A DNA stretch of 64,000 nucleotides. Origin: Alteromonas hispanica. GTDB taxonomy: Bacteria > Pseudomonadota > Gammaproteobacteria > Enterobacterales > Alteromonadaceae. This document shows, one piece after another, positions 10,913 to 20,746 of the stretch. The DNA lies in NCBI RefSeq assembly GCF_010500915.1, contig NZ_JAAAWP010000008.1, positions 62,001 through 126,000 on the forward strand, given 5' to 3'. How positions within the stretch are numbered: position 1 is the first letter of the stretch; every line of letters starts with the position of its first letter. Both the position numbers and the translations under genes were made by a program. The notes under the pieces were generated by a model, which made no database searches, was not told the DNA's origin, and saw nothing but the letters and a program-made list of their open reading frames with translations.

Positions 10913-11464
10913 GAGAAAATCCTTCTTGTTGCATAAATTGCTAGGGCAGCAAACCCTTGAGTATAAAATAGTAAAAATTCTGTTTTTGCAGATGTTTACT
11001 ATCCATGCATTGGTCGCAAATTTGGTTGCGTACCAAACACATCATCCATGAGACTTTAGTATAACGTCTGCAGCCAAAAAGTAATTGTTTTTTTAATCAC
11101 ATTTTTTAGTTCGCTTTACTGTCTAAAAATGCGTTGTCACGATCAATATGAAAATAACAAAGGAAGTATGAAAGCCAATACCTGATTCTCAACTGTAGTA
11201 AAAAGGTTATTAGATTTTTATGACAGGGAAATGACTACATAAAGTCGGAGTGGTTAAACAGCCCAGCTTTGCAACAACACTCTTCCCGATGCTTTTTCTT
11301 ACTACTTTTGTATAGCTTTTAGCGAGGTTGTATTAGCTGAAAGCCGCGATGCACTTAGACTTTAGCGTAATTTTGAAAGGTTAATTAAGTTTAACTATTG
11401 GTGATATTTGTTTTTACTGATACCTTGATTTGCACAGTGACCATAAACTCAAAAAGGAAAAATT
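10913..11464. other. 552-bp intergenic region without a recognised gene
   Basis: A divergent gap between the small membrane-protein gene (-) and mscS (+). It is AT-rich with several T-runs. I find no open frame with a ribosome site, no clear hairpin terminator and no convincing repeat. It presumably carries the promoters of both genes. Confidence 0.4.
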
Positions 11465-12307
11465 ATGGAAGAACAACTCTCGCTCTTATCTGCAAGTGAT
11501 ATTGAAAGGTATATAAATGATTACGCAATTCCATGGGGTATTAATATCGCCATGGCTATTGCCATCTATGTTATTGGTCGAATTGTTGTAGGCCTGCTGC
11601 TTTCTGTTTTCAGACGTGTAATGGCAAAGTCTAAGTACGACGATATGTTGGTCGATTTCTTAGAAGCAATTATCAGCGCCGTTTTGATGCTATTTGTTAT
11701 CGTAGCATCGTTAGACCAATTAGGTGTTGATACAACGTCACTCGTTGCTATCTTGGGTGCTGCAGGTTTGGCTATTGGCTTGTCGCTGCAGGATTCACTG
11801 AAGAATTTCGCAGCGGGCGTTATGCTTCTTGTGTTTAAGCCGTTTAAAGCAGGTGATTTTGTTGAGGCAGGCGGTACATCAGGCTCAATCAAAAAGATCG
11901 GCATTTTCACGACCACAATGACGACTCCTGACAATAAAGAAATCATTGTGCCAAATGGAAATATCTACGGTGGCAATATCACTAACTATTCGGCAAAACC
12001 AACACGTCGTGTAGATATGGTAGTGGGTATTGGTTACGACGCAGACTTGTTAAAAGCAAAGAAAATTCTGCAAGAAATGGTAGAAGCTGACGACAGAATT
12101 CTGTCAGATCCTGCTCCTCAAGTAGCCGTGTCTGAGCTTGCCGACAGCAGTGTTAATTTTGTAGTTCGCCCGTGGGTTAATGCAGCAGATTTCTGGGGTG
12201 TTAAGTTTGACTTTACTGAAGCGGTTAAATTGCGTTTCGACCAAGAAGGCATCTCTATTCCATTCCCACAAATGGATGTTCACTTACACAAAACTGACAG
12301 TGAATAA
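11465..12307 (+). CDS. mscS: Small-conductance mechanosensitive channel, MscS family
   Basis: 280 residues, the length of E. coli MscS (286). Three N-terminal membrane segments end in the pore helix: VAILGAAGLAIGLSLQDSLKNFAAGVMLLVFKPF has the Gly/Ala-packed TM3 and Gln-Asp pattern typical of the family. The beta domain (GDFVEAGGTSGSIKKIGIFTT, then NKEIIVPNG) and C-terminal domain follow. It opens on hypo-osmotic shock to release solutes from the cytoplasm, useful for a marine cell. An AAAGGA ribosome site precedes the ATG and a strong terminator follows. Confidence 0.93.
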   Translation: MEEQLSLLSASDIERYINDYAIPWGINIAMAIAIYVIGRIVVGLLLSVFRRVMAKSKYDDMLVDFLEAIISAVLMLFVIVASLDQLGVDTTSLVAILGAAGLAIGLSLQDSLKNFAAGVMLLVFKPFKAGDFVEAGGTSGSIKKIGIFTTTMTTPDNKEIIVPNGNIYGGNITNYSAKPTRRVDMVVGIGYDADLLKAKKILQEMVEADDRILSDPAPQVAVSELADSSVNFVVRPWVNAADFWGVKFDFTEAVKLRFDQEGISIPFPQMDVHLHKTDSE

Positions 12308-12330
12308 CATCACGCCAGTTGCGTAAACGA

Positions 12331-12360
12331 AAACGCCGCTTTCTTAAGCGGCGTTTTTTT
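12331..12360 (+). terminator. Rho-independent terminator after mscS
   Basis: Perfect 10-base stem AAACGCCGCT / AGCGGCGTTT with a 6-base loop, followed by a T-run. It lies between the convergent mscS and M48 genes. Confidence 0.9.
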
Positions 12361-12385
12361 GTCTCTAAAGCAAGGTCAGCACGCC

Positions 12386-13183
12386 TTACTTACAGTTTGG
12401 GCGGTTAGTCGTAGCTTGATAGTCAGCAAGCGCAGGACTCATGTTTGCTCGTAAGTCATTGATACGGGTTTGCGGAGCGGGGTGAGTGGATAGAAATTCC
12501 ATTGGGCTATTACCGCCACTCGCTGCTTCCATATTTTGCCAGAGATTCACAGATTGGCGAGGATCGAAGCCAGATTTAGCCATAAGCTGCAGGCCAATTT
12601 CGTCTGCTTCCGACTCGTGAGTTCGACTAAATGGTAGCTGTACACCAACCTGCATACCCAACCCTATGGCTGCCATAATAGGGCCTGACTGAGGCACCTC
12701 ATTCGCTGCTAATACTTGGCCTGCTGCCTGTGTACCCATGTTGATAAGCGTAGATTGTGACATTCGCTCGTTGCCGTGCTCGGCGATAACATGGCCTACT
12801 TCATGGCCGATAACCGCAGCGAGTTGATGCTGATTTTCTGCAACTTTTAAAAGGCCGGTGTAAACACCAATTTTGCCGCCAGGTAGCGCGAATGCATTGA
12901 CCTGCTCATCGTCAAAAACAACCACTTCCCACTGACCATCAAACACTGAAGATGGCACCTGCGCAGTTATGGCATTTGCAATACATTTAACATAGCTATT
13001 TTGAACTTGTTTTGTAGACACCGTAAGTTCCTCTTTCATCCCTGAAAAAGCTTGCGCACCCATTTCTGTTAGCTGTGCGTCTGAAAACAACAGCACTTGA
13101 TTTCTACCAGTAGGGGATGTGGCGCAAGAGGTTAGCGCAATAGTAGCGGCGACAACCGCCGATAGCGTGAATTTCAATTTCAT
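12386..13183 (-). CDS. M48 family metalloprotease, lipoprotein
   Basis: 265 residues. The signal peptide ends in a lipobox (ALTSC, lipidated Cys20), so it is anchored to a membrane on the periplasmic side. The zinc motif HEVGH is at residues 127-131, and the third ligand is in SRTHESEADEIGLQLM. A short M48 domain without the TPR tail of BepA resembles E. coli LoiP/YcaL, which act in outer-membrane protein quality control. Monocistronic; convergent to mscS. The substrate cannot be deduced. Confidence 0.88.
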   Translation of the reverse strand: MKLKFTLSAVVAATIALTSCATSPTGRNQVLLFSDAQLTEMGAQAFSGMKEELTVSTKQVQNSYVKCIANAITAQVPSSVFDGQWEVVVFDDEQVNAFALPGGKIGVYTGLLKVAENQHQLAAVIGHEVGHVIAEHGNERMSQSTLINMGTQAAGQVLAANEVPQSGPIMAAIGLGMQVGVQLPFSRTHESEADEIGLQLMAKSGFDPRQSVNLWQNMEAASGGNSPMEFLSTHPAPQTRINDLRANMSPALADYQATTNRPNCK

Positions 13184-13603
13184 TTTAAATCCTTGGTGTC
13201 TGAAAATTATTTAAGCATACCTGCATTTTAATCATGAATATAGCAACCTGATTGGTTGATTTATTCAGATACTTTGCTGCAACTTCGTTTACACATTATT
13301 TGGGGGCAAAAATGCAAGGAAAAGCCCGAAAAAAACGCCACAAAAAACGCCAAATAGAAGCTCGCTGTAAAGGCTTTGCCAAATTAATATTTGTGTCATA
13401 AACTGGCTTTAATTTATACATAGAAGTTAAATCAGTTTTCTGTTGTACTGTTGAGATACTGAATATAATACCAAGCCTGCTTATTGCCTACCTGCTTATA
13501 GCTTATATTAAGCGCCTCGCGGTAAATAAAGCGCAATGCACGCAGGAAGCGATATTTGTCTAGCAGTTCAACTTGAGATACCACAATAAAAAAGGAAATA
13601 AAG
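13184..13603. other. 420-bp divergent intergenic region
   Basis: Lies between the M48 lipoprotein gene (-) and the choice-of-anchor lipoprotein gene (+). A 12-bp direct repeat AAAAAACGCCAC / AAAAAACGCCAA is at 13331-13354. Otherwise I see only promoter-like AT-rich DNA and no supported small gene. Confidence 0.4.
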
Positions 13604-15406
13604 ATGGCAGTGCGTAATAAATTCAAGTACGGGTTACTCGCTCTTTTAGTATCAGCATCATTAACCGGGTGTGGCCTCGATGGCGATGATGGTGAACAAG
13701 GCGAAACTGGTGCTCAGGGTCCTCAAGGTGAACAGGGTACCCCTGGAGCAGATGGATCTGATGGTACCGATGCATCTATTGGGATTGAACTGGATGTTGT
13801 AGGTCGAGCTTTCCTTGGTAATCAAGGTGCGGCTGAAATTGTTCAGTATCATGTAGCCACTCAAACGATTTACGCGACTAACACGGGAACAAATACCATT
13901 GCGGTTATCCCTGCCGGAAACCTTACCTCTGCTGTATTAGCCGACCCAATCAACACCATTAATCTTACTCCTTCAACTATTACGTTACCTGCTGACATTA
14001 ACGGTGCAGTGCTAGGCGGCGTCAACAGTATTGCCGTTAATGGCGATCTAATGGCGGTAGCCGTAGCTGCAGATGTAAAAACGGACAACGGGTTTGTGCT
14101 TTTTTATAGCGGTCTTGACGCTGGTGCAGCAACTTTCTTAGATTCAGTAGAAGTAGGTGCTCTGCCTGACATGGTTACCTTCACGCCAGATGGCGGTAAG
14201 GTATTGGTTGCTAACGAAGGTGAGCCTTCAGATGATTACACTGTGGACCCAGTGGGTTCTGTGTCTGTTATCAACATTTTAGCTAGCGGCGAGCCTGAAG
14301 AAACAGGCACAACAGTTGGCTTTAGCGCTTTCAACGATGCTCAAGCAGACCTCATGTCTCAAGGCATGATGTTTCCTAATCCGTCAGGTCGTACAATAAA
14401 TGGCACTGCCATTACTACTACAGTCGCTCAGGATTTAGAGCCTGAATATATTGCGGCTACCAACGACGTGGCCTACGTAAGTTTGCAAGAAAATAACGGG
14501 TTAGCTGTTATCGACTTAGAAGAACTGACAGTTGATGTAGTTGGCTTAGGCACAAAAGCATGGGCTAACTTTGATATTGATATCCAAGAAAATGATTCAG
14601 TGAGTTTTGGTCAGTACACTGGTTTGTATGGCGTTTATCAGCCAGATAGTATGGCTGCATTCTCATGGAAAGACGCAACGTTTTTAGTAACCGCTAATGA
14701 AGGCGATGCTCGCGAATATTTCTTTGACGTAGCAGATGAGGCTGCGTGTACTGCCGCTGGTGGTGTGGAATTTGATGAAGACAACGGTTGTTTAGCCTAC
14801 ACGGACGAGGTGAAAGTAGAAGACTTAACGGCTGCACCAAACTCTGAATTAGCCATGCTACAGGCAACGGGGGAAGCGGACGACTTACGTGTAACATCTG
14901 CCATGGGAGATGCTGATGGTAATGGCGAATACGATGCTGCGTATGCCTACGGTGCTCGCTCGTTCACTATTTGGGATCAAAATGGGCTTGTAGTATACGA
15001 CTCAGGTGATGATTTCGAGCGTATTACTGCATCTGTTCACGGTGTTCAGTTCAACAATGATAACGACGTAAACGAAGGTGACTCTCGCTCGGAAAATAAA
15101 GGGCCTGAGCCAGAAGCTATCACGGTGGGTCAAATTGGCGATCGCACCTACGCATTTATTGGTTTAGAGCGTATGGGTGGAATTTTTGTCTATGACGTTA
15201 CCAATCCTTACGATGTTCAGTTCACAGAGTATGTGTTTAACCGAGATCTAACAGACGGGCTAACTGCAGACGATATTATCGGTGACCTTGCCCCAGAAAG
15301 TCTGGTTTTCGTTAGCGCTGAAGACAGCCCAAGCGGAGAAGCGTTGCTTATTGTTGGCAATGAAGTAAGTGGCACAGTGTCAGTTTGGCAAATCAGCCAG
15401 TTGTAA
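13604..15406 (+). CDS. Choice-of-anchor I domain lipoprotein with collagen-like stalk
   Basis: 600 residues. Lipobox SLTGC puts the lipidated Cys at residue 23. It is followed at once by 11 uninterrupted Gly-X-Y triplets (residues 24-56), a collagen-like linker. The rest is a long beta-propeller-like domain of the choice-of-anchor I type, with blocks NSIAVNGDLMAVAV, VTFTPDGGKVLVANEGEPSDDY, FLVTANEGDAREY and SENKGPEPEAITVG; related domains occur in secreted alkaline-phosphatase-like proteins. An AAAGGA ribosome site precedes the ATG. Probably a surface or periplasm-facing scaffold or hydrolase; no catalytic residues can be assigned. Confidence 0.85.
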   Translation: MAVRNKFKYGLLALLVSASLTGCGLDGDDGEQGETGAQGPQGEQGTPGADGSDGTDASIGIELDVVGRAFLGNQGAAEIVQYHVATQTIYATNTGTNTIAVIPAGNLTSAVLADPINTINLTPSTITLPADINGAVLGGVNSIAVNGDLMAVAVAADVKTDNGFVLFYSGLDAGAATFLDSVEVGALPDMVTFTPDGGKVLVANEGEPSDDYTVDPVGSVSVINILASGEPEETGTTVGFSAFNDAQADLMSQGMMFPNPSGRTINGTAITTTVAQDLEPEYIAATNDVAYVSLQENNGLAVIDLEELTVDVVGLGTKAWANFDIDIQENDSVSFGQYTGLYGVYQPDSMAAFSWKDATFLVTANEGDAREYFFDVADEAACTAAGGVEFDEDNGCLAYTDEVKVEDLTAAPNSELAMLQATGEADDLRVTSAMGDADGNGEYDAAYAYGARSFTIWDQNGLVVYDSGDDFERITASVHGVQFNNDNDVNEGDSRSENKGPEPEAITVGQIGDRTYAFIGLERMGGIFVYDVTNPYDVQFTEYVFNRDLTDGLTADDIIGDLAPESLVFVSAEDSPSGEALLIVGNEVSGTVSVWQISQL

Positions 15407-15436
15407 ATTTCGATGTACTTGTAATAGCCTCTAAAG

Positions 15437-15464
15437 AAGCTCGCTGTTAAGCGAGCTTTTTTAT
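15437..15464 (+). terminator. Rho-independent terminator
   Basis: AAGCTCGCT / AGCGAGCTT stem with a 4-base loop and six T, 30 bp after the choice-of-anchor lipoprotein stop. The rest of the gap to 15793 holds no recognisable gene. Confidence 0.9.
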
Positions 15465-15793
15465 TTGGCGCGATGTAGCGCTGCTTTCCTCTGTTTATTA
15501 CAGGGCCTTTATCCCCGCCCCAAAAGGTTGATGCAATACAATTCACAGAGTTTGCTCTATATCACAGAATAGTTACAGGGCGAGTGTATTGAGGTAAGCT
15601 ATAACAAAAGATACGGTGTAACTTAAATCGCTATCGGATTGTTATATTAAAGACTTGCCTAATTCGAATATTCAAAGTGTTTATTCTGTCTTTAATGTTG
15701 GTCTAATGGCAATGGCCGTCATAAAGGTGTTCAGCAGACCTTTTATTTGCGTTTGCATGCCTTTGGTTACCATATAATTAGAAGAGTATTACT

Positions 15794-16918
15794 ATGTCTC
15801 AGCAAGTCGTTATCAGTGGCGTTGGTGTCTGGCACCCCGAAGAGAGCATAACCAATGAAGAGTTGGTGGCGAGTTATAATTCATACGTCGATAGTTTCAA
15901 CGATAAAAACAAAGAAGAAATAGAGAAAGGCGAAGTAGTGGCGATGCCGTACTCAAGTGCGGAGTTTATTGAAAAAGCTTCTGGGATCAAAAGTCGTTAT
16001 ATCTACAAGAAAGATGGTGCGTTAGATATAAACCGAATGAAGCCTAAAATTTCTCCGCGAGGCGACGATGAACTTTCTCATCAAGCAGAAATAGCGGTAG
16101 AAGCAGCACGTTTGGCACTGAGCGCGGCTAAAGTAAGCGCTGAGGATATTGATGCCGTTATTGTTTCTTGTGCTTACACGCAAAGGGCCTATCCAGCCAT
16201 TGCTATTGAAGTTCAAGAGGCCTTGAATATAGAAGGCTTCGGCTTTGATATGCTTGTAGCTTGCTCGGCGGCAACGTTTGGGATGCATAGAGCGTTTGAA
16301 ATGCTTAGCGCTGGAAACGCGTCTCGAGTACTTGTGATCAACCCAGAATTAGTGTCACCGCAAATCAATTATACGGATCGCGACAGCCACTTTATTTTCG
16401 GTGATGTAGCGACAGCAACTGTGATGGAGTTGGCTGACACAGCGAAGAGTGAACATGTTTACGACGTGTTGAGCACAAAAGCGGTAACTAAATTTTCCAA
16501 CAATATTCGTTCAAATTTTGGTTACTTAACCCGCGCGGAAGACGTTGATCCGTATGGTGTCGATAAGCTATTTCATCAGGCTGGGCGCAAGGTGTTCAAA
16601 GAGGTGTGTCCTATGGCGGCAAGTCATATTGAAGAGCATCTCGCTAGACATGACATTTCACCTGCTGATGTAAGGCGCTGGTGGCTTCACCAAGCGAACA
16701 TCAATATGAACACGCTAATTTGTAAACGCCTGCTTGGTCGTGATGCAACTGAACAAGAAGCGCCGATTGTACTTAATGAATACGCGAATACAGCATCGGC
16801 GGGCTCAGTGATAGCGTTTGGTTTAAATCACGAAGACCTTGTTTCAGGCGATCTAGGCGTGCTGTGTTCTTTTGGAGCAGGTTACTCCATTGGCTCGCTA
16901 GTGGTGAAAAAGCGTTAG
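15794..16918 (+). CDS. FabH-like beta-ketoacyl-ACP synthase III
   Basis: 374 residues with the thiolase fold. The catalytic triad is intact: Cys157 in ACSAATFG, His299 in WWLHQANINM and Asn332 in NEYANTASAG. It is about 55 residues longer than housekeeping FabH; the extra sequence lies mainly in residues 28-95, a charged loop region. It condenses an acyl-CoA starter with malonyl-ACP. The length and the absence of fabD/fabG/acpP neighbours suggest a second, specialised enzyme. The histidine kinase PrsK begins 79 bp downstream. Confidence 0.88.
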   Translation: MSQQVVISGVGVWHPEESITNEELVASYNSYVDSFNDKNKEEIEKGEVVAMPYSSAEFIEKASGIKSRYIYKKDGALDINRMKPKISPRGDDELSHQAEIAVEAARLALSAAKVSAEDIDAVIVSCAYTQRAYPAIAIEVQEALNIEGFGFDMLVACSAATFGMHRAFEMLSAGNASRVLVINPELVSPQINYTDRDSHFIFGDVATATVMELADTAKSEHVYDVLSTKAVTKFSNNIRSNFGYLTRAEDVDPYGVDKLFHQAGRKVFKEVCPMAASHIEEHLARHDISPADVRRWWLHQANINMNTLICKRLLGRDATEQEAPIVLNEYANTASAGSVIAFGLNHEDLVSGDLGVLCSFGAGYSIGSLVVKKR

Positions 16919-16997
16919 ACGTTGTGTGAAGGGGGCTTATTGAGAGCGCCCACAAGACCGTAAAAAAATTATTATTCACTAGGACGAATGCAACTAA

Positions 16998-19034
16998 ATG
17001 GTTTCAGACTTAGGGTACGGGCTTAACAGCTTAGCGCATCTTGCACTGCTACTTTTATTGTTGACGGTAAGGAAACCAGGCGTAGCAAAGCACTTACTTG
17101 TGCTTGCTACTGCTACCACGGTTATTTGGTCAACAAGCTTGATCACGCTGCTTTTTGGACCTATTTCATTAAGTTGGTTACTTACTGTTGATATTGTGAA
17201 GCAACTAGCGTGGTTGCTATTTCTCGCAAGCTGTATTCAAACTAATTTTCAAAGCCTTCACCACGTTCTAAGGCGTCCGACAACGTTAATGATATTGGCT
17301 CCGGCCTGTTTTGCACTGGCTTCTCCTTATTTTTTTGCTGCCAATCCTGCGTGGAGCTTTTTAACACTAATAGTGCTGTCTCTTGAGGTACTGGTGCTGT
17401 TAGAAGTAGTTTATAGACAGGCGGGAAGAGAACAGTGGGCATTTAAACCGCTTATTATCTATCTTGGCGCTGCAAATGTGTTTGAGTTTGTAACCTACGC
17501 TAATGCCACTATGGTTAATCAAGTGGAAGTTGGCTATATCGCAGCTCGTGGTTATATTTATTTTCTTCTTATGCCGCTTCTGGTTATTTCAATTCGCCGT
17601 ATTCATCACTGGGGAATCGATATTTTTATATCTCGAGACGTGGTGTTGCACAGTTCATTGCTCCTTGTTGCTGGTGGCTATTTGTTCGTTATGGCTGTTA
17701 TTGGCTACGCTATTAACTTTGTTGGAGGTAGTTGGGGAGCAACAGTACAAATCATACTTGTGGTGATGTCATTTGCGCTTCTTGCCACTGTCTTCTTATC
17801 GAATGCTTTTAGAACCAAGATAAAAATCTTTATTACTAAGCACTTCTTTGCCAATCAATACGACTACCGTGTTGAATGGGTAAAACTCACTAAATGGCTG
17901 ACTCGTTCGGGAGAGAGCACTTCAGATGTTTATCACGCAGGACTAACCGGCTTACTAAATGCAGTTCAGTACGACTCAGGTTTGCTTTTCAAGGTCTCAA
18001 AAAGTGGTATTGAATGCATCGCTAAAGCATCGCAGCTTAGCCATGCTGAGATTGATGAAAAGCAAATCAGTATGCTCAACAAGCTGGTTGAATATAGCGG
18101 TGAGAACGGCTGGATTATCGATACCGATGCCTACCTTGTTAAGCCCTTTGACTACGAAGGGTTGAAACTAGACAGAGAGGTGCTAAAGCAATGGAATTAC
18201 CAACTTTTTATTCCTTTCATGCAGGATAACAACGTGTGGGGCTTTGCTGTATTAGCCGCTGGAGACAAAGAAAAAGTAACCCTGAATTGGGAGGTGAAAG
18301 ACTACCTCAATGCAGTTTCAGAGCAAGTTGGAACTTTTATACAACATCATGAAGCTGCGCAGGTTGTGGCCGAAAATGCCCAATTTGCTGCCTTCAATCG
18401 CATGTCAGCATTTGTGCTCCACGACTTAAAAAATGTACTGGCTCAGGTTGACCTAATACTGGCTAATGCTCAGCAGCATAAACACAACCCCGAATTTATT
18501 GAAGACACCTTCGAAACACTTGAACATACTAAAGCGCGTATGGAAAAAATGTTAAAGCAGCTTACGGATAAAAAAGTTGTTGAGGACAGTGTTAACGATG
18601 AGCAGTATCTTTCTAGTGTTATTGATGAGGTAATAAAGCAGCGGTGTAGCTCATTAAGTCCAGTGCCTAAACTGCATCTAATGAAAGAAAGGTCTGTGGT
18701 GGTGGACAAAGAAAAAGTAGCGAATGTGCTCTATCACTTGATAAGTAATGCCCAGCAAGCCACGAGTGATGATGGCGAGATTGATGTGGTATTAAATGTA
18801 GATAGTGCGCAAAATACACAATTAGTGCTTATTGAAGACTCTGGCATAGGCATGGAAAAGTCATTCATAGAAGAGCGATTATTCAAACCTTTTGATACCA
18901 CAAAAGGGAATGCAGGGATGGGTATTGGAGCCTACGATGCAAAAACATACCTAGAGTCTATAGGCGGTAAGCTAGTGGTAACAAGTGAAGTTGGAAAAGG
19001 TAGCTGTTTTACTCTTCATTTTCCAATAGTATAG
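16998..19034 (+). CDS. prsK: PEP-CTERM/exosortase-type sensor histidine kinase PrsK
   Basis: 678 residues. The N-terminal 280 residues contain about eight hydrophobic segments, then a GAF-like region (about 300-450) and a kinase core. The phospho-accepting His is residue 475 in FVLHDLKN. The ATP-binding lid shows LIEDSGIGM and FDTTKGNAGMGIGAY. Membrane plus GAF plus an HDLKN box is the PrsK pattern, paired with PrsR in bacteria with exosortase XrtA and exopolysaccharide genes. The signal sensed is unknown. prsR follows after 330 bp. Confidence 0.88.
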   Translation: MVSDLGYGLNSLAHLALLLLLLTVRKPGVAKHLLVLATATTVIWSTSLITLLFGPISLSWLLTVDIVKQLAWLLFLASCIQTNFQSLHHVLRRPTTLMILAPACFALASPYFFAANPAWSFLTLIVLSLEVLVLLEVVYRQAGREQWAFKPLIIYLGAANVFEFVTYANATMVNQVEVGYIAARGYIYFLLMPLLVISIRRIHHWGIDIFISRDVVLHSSLLLVAGGYLFVMAVIGYAINFVGGSWGATVQIILVVMSFALLATVFLSNAFRTKIKIFITKHFFANQYDYRVEWVKLTKWLTRSGESTSDVYHAGLTGLLNAVQYDSGLLFKVSKSGIECIAKASQLSHAEIDEKQISMLNKLVEYSGENGWIIDTDAYLVKPFDYEGLKLDREVLKQWNYQLFIPFMQDNNVWGFAVLAAGDKEKVTLNWEVKDYLNAVSEQVGTFIQHHEAAQVVAENAQFAAFNRMSAFVLHDLKNVLAQVDLILANAQQHKHNPEFIEDTFETLEHTKARMEKMLKQLTDKKVVEDSVNDEQYLSSVIDEVIKQRCSSLSPVPKLHLMKERSVVVDKEKVANVLYHLISNAQQATSDDGEIDVVLNVDSAQNTQLVLIEDSGIGMEKSFIEERLFKPFDTTKGNAGMGIGAYDAKTYLESIGGKLVVTSEVGKGSCFTLHFPIV

Positions 19035-19247
19035 CATTAAGCATTAAAGGTAATAGATACTCAAGGTTCAAGATATCAGCCATCAAAGTATCACGGATTA
19101 GAGGTGATAAACCTTGTGACGATTTGCATAACAGCGGTTCAAATATAGTGATTGCAGTGCTGAATTATACAATACAATGATACGGTGAACAGCTTACACA
19201 AGCTAGCGTACGGATTAACATAGAATGGCATACAGTGCAGAGCAATT

Positions 19248-19299
19248 TAGCGGAATTATGTAGCGGAGCTATGTACCGGAGCAATGCACCAGCGCCATG
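19248..19299. repeat. 13-bp imperfect tandem repeat, four copies, between prsK and prsR
   Basis: TAGCGGAATTATG, TAGCGGAGCTATG, TACCGGAGCAATG and CACCAGCGCCATG run head to tail with an exact 13-bp period. The 19035-19364 gap otherwise shows no gene, no sigma-54 promoter and no hairpin terminator. Confidence 0.85.
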
Positions 19300-19364
19300 T
19301 AAGTATGCAGAGCACGATTATTACAGTCGCATCGGACAGTGAAGTAAAATAATAGGATGACATA

Positions 19365-20726
19365 ATGACAGATACCATTTTGGTAGTAGATGATGATCTC
19401 GGTATCCAAAAACAACTTAAATGGAGTTTAACAGACTACACCGTCGTATTTGCCGATGATCATGCCTCAGCTATTGCGCAATTGCGTCGTCATGAGCCAA
19501 AAGTGGTTACCCTTGATTTAGGATTGCCGCCAGACCCTGCAAATGCATCAGAAGGCCTTAGAATTTTACATGACATTATTTCTCTTGCGCCTAGAACCAA
19601 GGTGATAGTTGTTACGGGGAACAGTGACAAACAAAATGCGCTAAAAGCAATCGATTTTGGCGCCTATGATTTTTATCAAAAGCCGATAGATTCAGACACA
19701 ATCAAGCTGTTAGTTAATCGCGCGTTAAACTTAGCAAAACTAGAACATGAAAACGCTATTTTGGCCAGAACCAGAACAGGAATGTCTAGAATTGTTGGCA
19801 ATAGTGAAGCTATACAAACTGTGGTTAGGCGCGCTGAGAAAATAGCTAACACAGATATTAGTACCTTGTTGCTTGGTGAAAGTGGAACCGGTAAGGAAGT
19901 TTTTGCTCGCAGCATTCACGAGCATAGCCCGCGTAAAGAAAAACCTTTTGTTGCCATAAACTGCGCCTCAATTCCAGAAAACCTTCTGGAAAGCGAATTG
20001 TTTGGCTACGAAAAAGGGGCGTTTACAGGCGCAAATAAAACCACCCTTGGTAAGATAGAAACCGCTCAGGGTGGCACCTTGTTTCTCGATGAAATAGGCG
20101 ACATGCCTATTGGTTTACAGGCAAAAATGCTGCGTTTTCTGCAAGAGCGAGTTATCGAGCGGGTGGGCGGAAGAAGTGAAATACCCGTCGATATACGCGT
20201 GATCTGCGCGACTCACAGAGATTTGCAGGCCATGGTTGCAAACGAAAGCTTTCGAGAAGATTTGTATTATAGAGTAGGAGAAATGCCAATCGTCATACCG
20301 CCGCTTCGAGACCGCGACCAAGATATTATTTTATTGGCGCGGACATTTTTGAATATTTACCGCGAAGAGTTCAAATCGAAAGCAAAAAGCTTTTCAGAGT
20401 CTGCCGTCAATGCATTATTAGCCCATAAGTGGCCGGGTAATATTCGAGAGATGCAGAACAAGCTCAAGTCAGCAGTTATCATGGCAGAGGGGACGGTAAT
20501 TCAGCCTGACGATTTAGGACTGTTGCCGGTAGATAGTGTTGACGAACCCACCACGTTAAATCTTCGAGAAGTAAGAGAAATAGCTGAAAGTAAAGCAATT
20601 AGACATGCCTATCAGAAAGCGGAGAAAAATATGTCAAAAACGGCGGAGCTTTTAGGTGTTACTCGCCCAACGCTTTATTCGTTGATTGATAAGTATCACA
20701 TGGAAGATATAAAAAGCAGTGATTGA
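19365..20726 (+). CDS. prsR: Sigma-54-dependent response regulator PrsR
   Basis: 453 residues. Receiver domain with phospho-acceptor Asp51 (VVTLDLGLPPD), AAA+ domain with Walker A GESGTGKE at 171-178 and the sigma-54-contacting GAFTGA loop at 218-223, then a Fis-type helix-turn-helix (MSKTAELLGVTRPTLYSLI). The order and spacing match PrsR, the partner of PrsK. It activates sigma-54 promoters, in known systems those of PEP-CTERM protein and polysaccharide genes. No PEP-CTERM protein or exosortase lies in this window, so its targets must be elsewhere. Confidence 0.92.
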   Translation: MTDTILVVDDDLGIQKQLKWSLTDYTVVFADDHASAIAQLRRHEPKVVTLDLGLPPDPANASEGLRILHDIISLAPRTKVIVVTGNSDKQNALKAIDFGAYDFYQKPIDSDTIKLLVNRALNLAKLEHENAILARTRTGMSRIVGNSEAIQTVVRRAEKIANTDISTLLLGESGTGKEVFARSIHEHSPRKEKPFVAINCASIPENLLESELFGYEKGAFTGANKTTLGKIETAQGGTLFLDEIGDMPIGLQAKMLRFLQERVIERVGGRSEIPVDIRVICATHRDLQAMVANESFREDLYYRVGEMPIVIPPLRDRDQDIILLARTFLNIYREEFKSKAKSFSESAVNALLAHKWPGNIREMQNKLKSAVIMAEGTVIQPDDLGLLPVDSVDEPTTLNLREVREIAESKAIRHAYQKAEKNMSKTAELLGVTRPTLYSLIDKYHMEDIKSSD

Positions 20727-20746
20727 TGGCGTAACTTAAGTGTTAT

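Noticed and set aside
13432..13626. Minus-strand open frame of 64 codons in the gap before the collagen-stalk lipoprotein
   Set aside because: It overlaps the start and ribosome site of the well-supported lipoprotein gene and has no own signal.
19221..19240. TGGCA...TGCA resembling a sigma-54 promoter upstream of prsR
   Set aside because: The spacing between the GG and GC pairs is 8 instead of 10 bases, so it does not fit a -24/-12 element.
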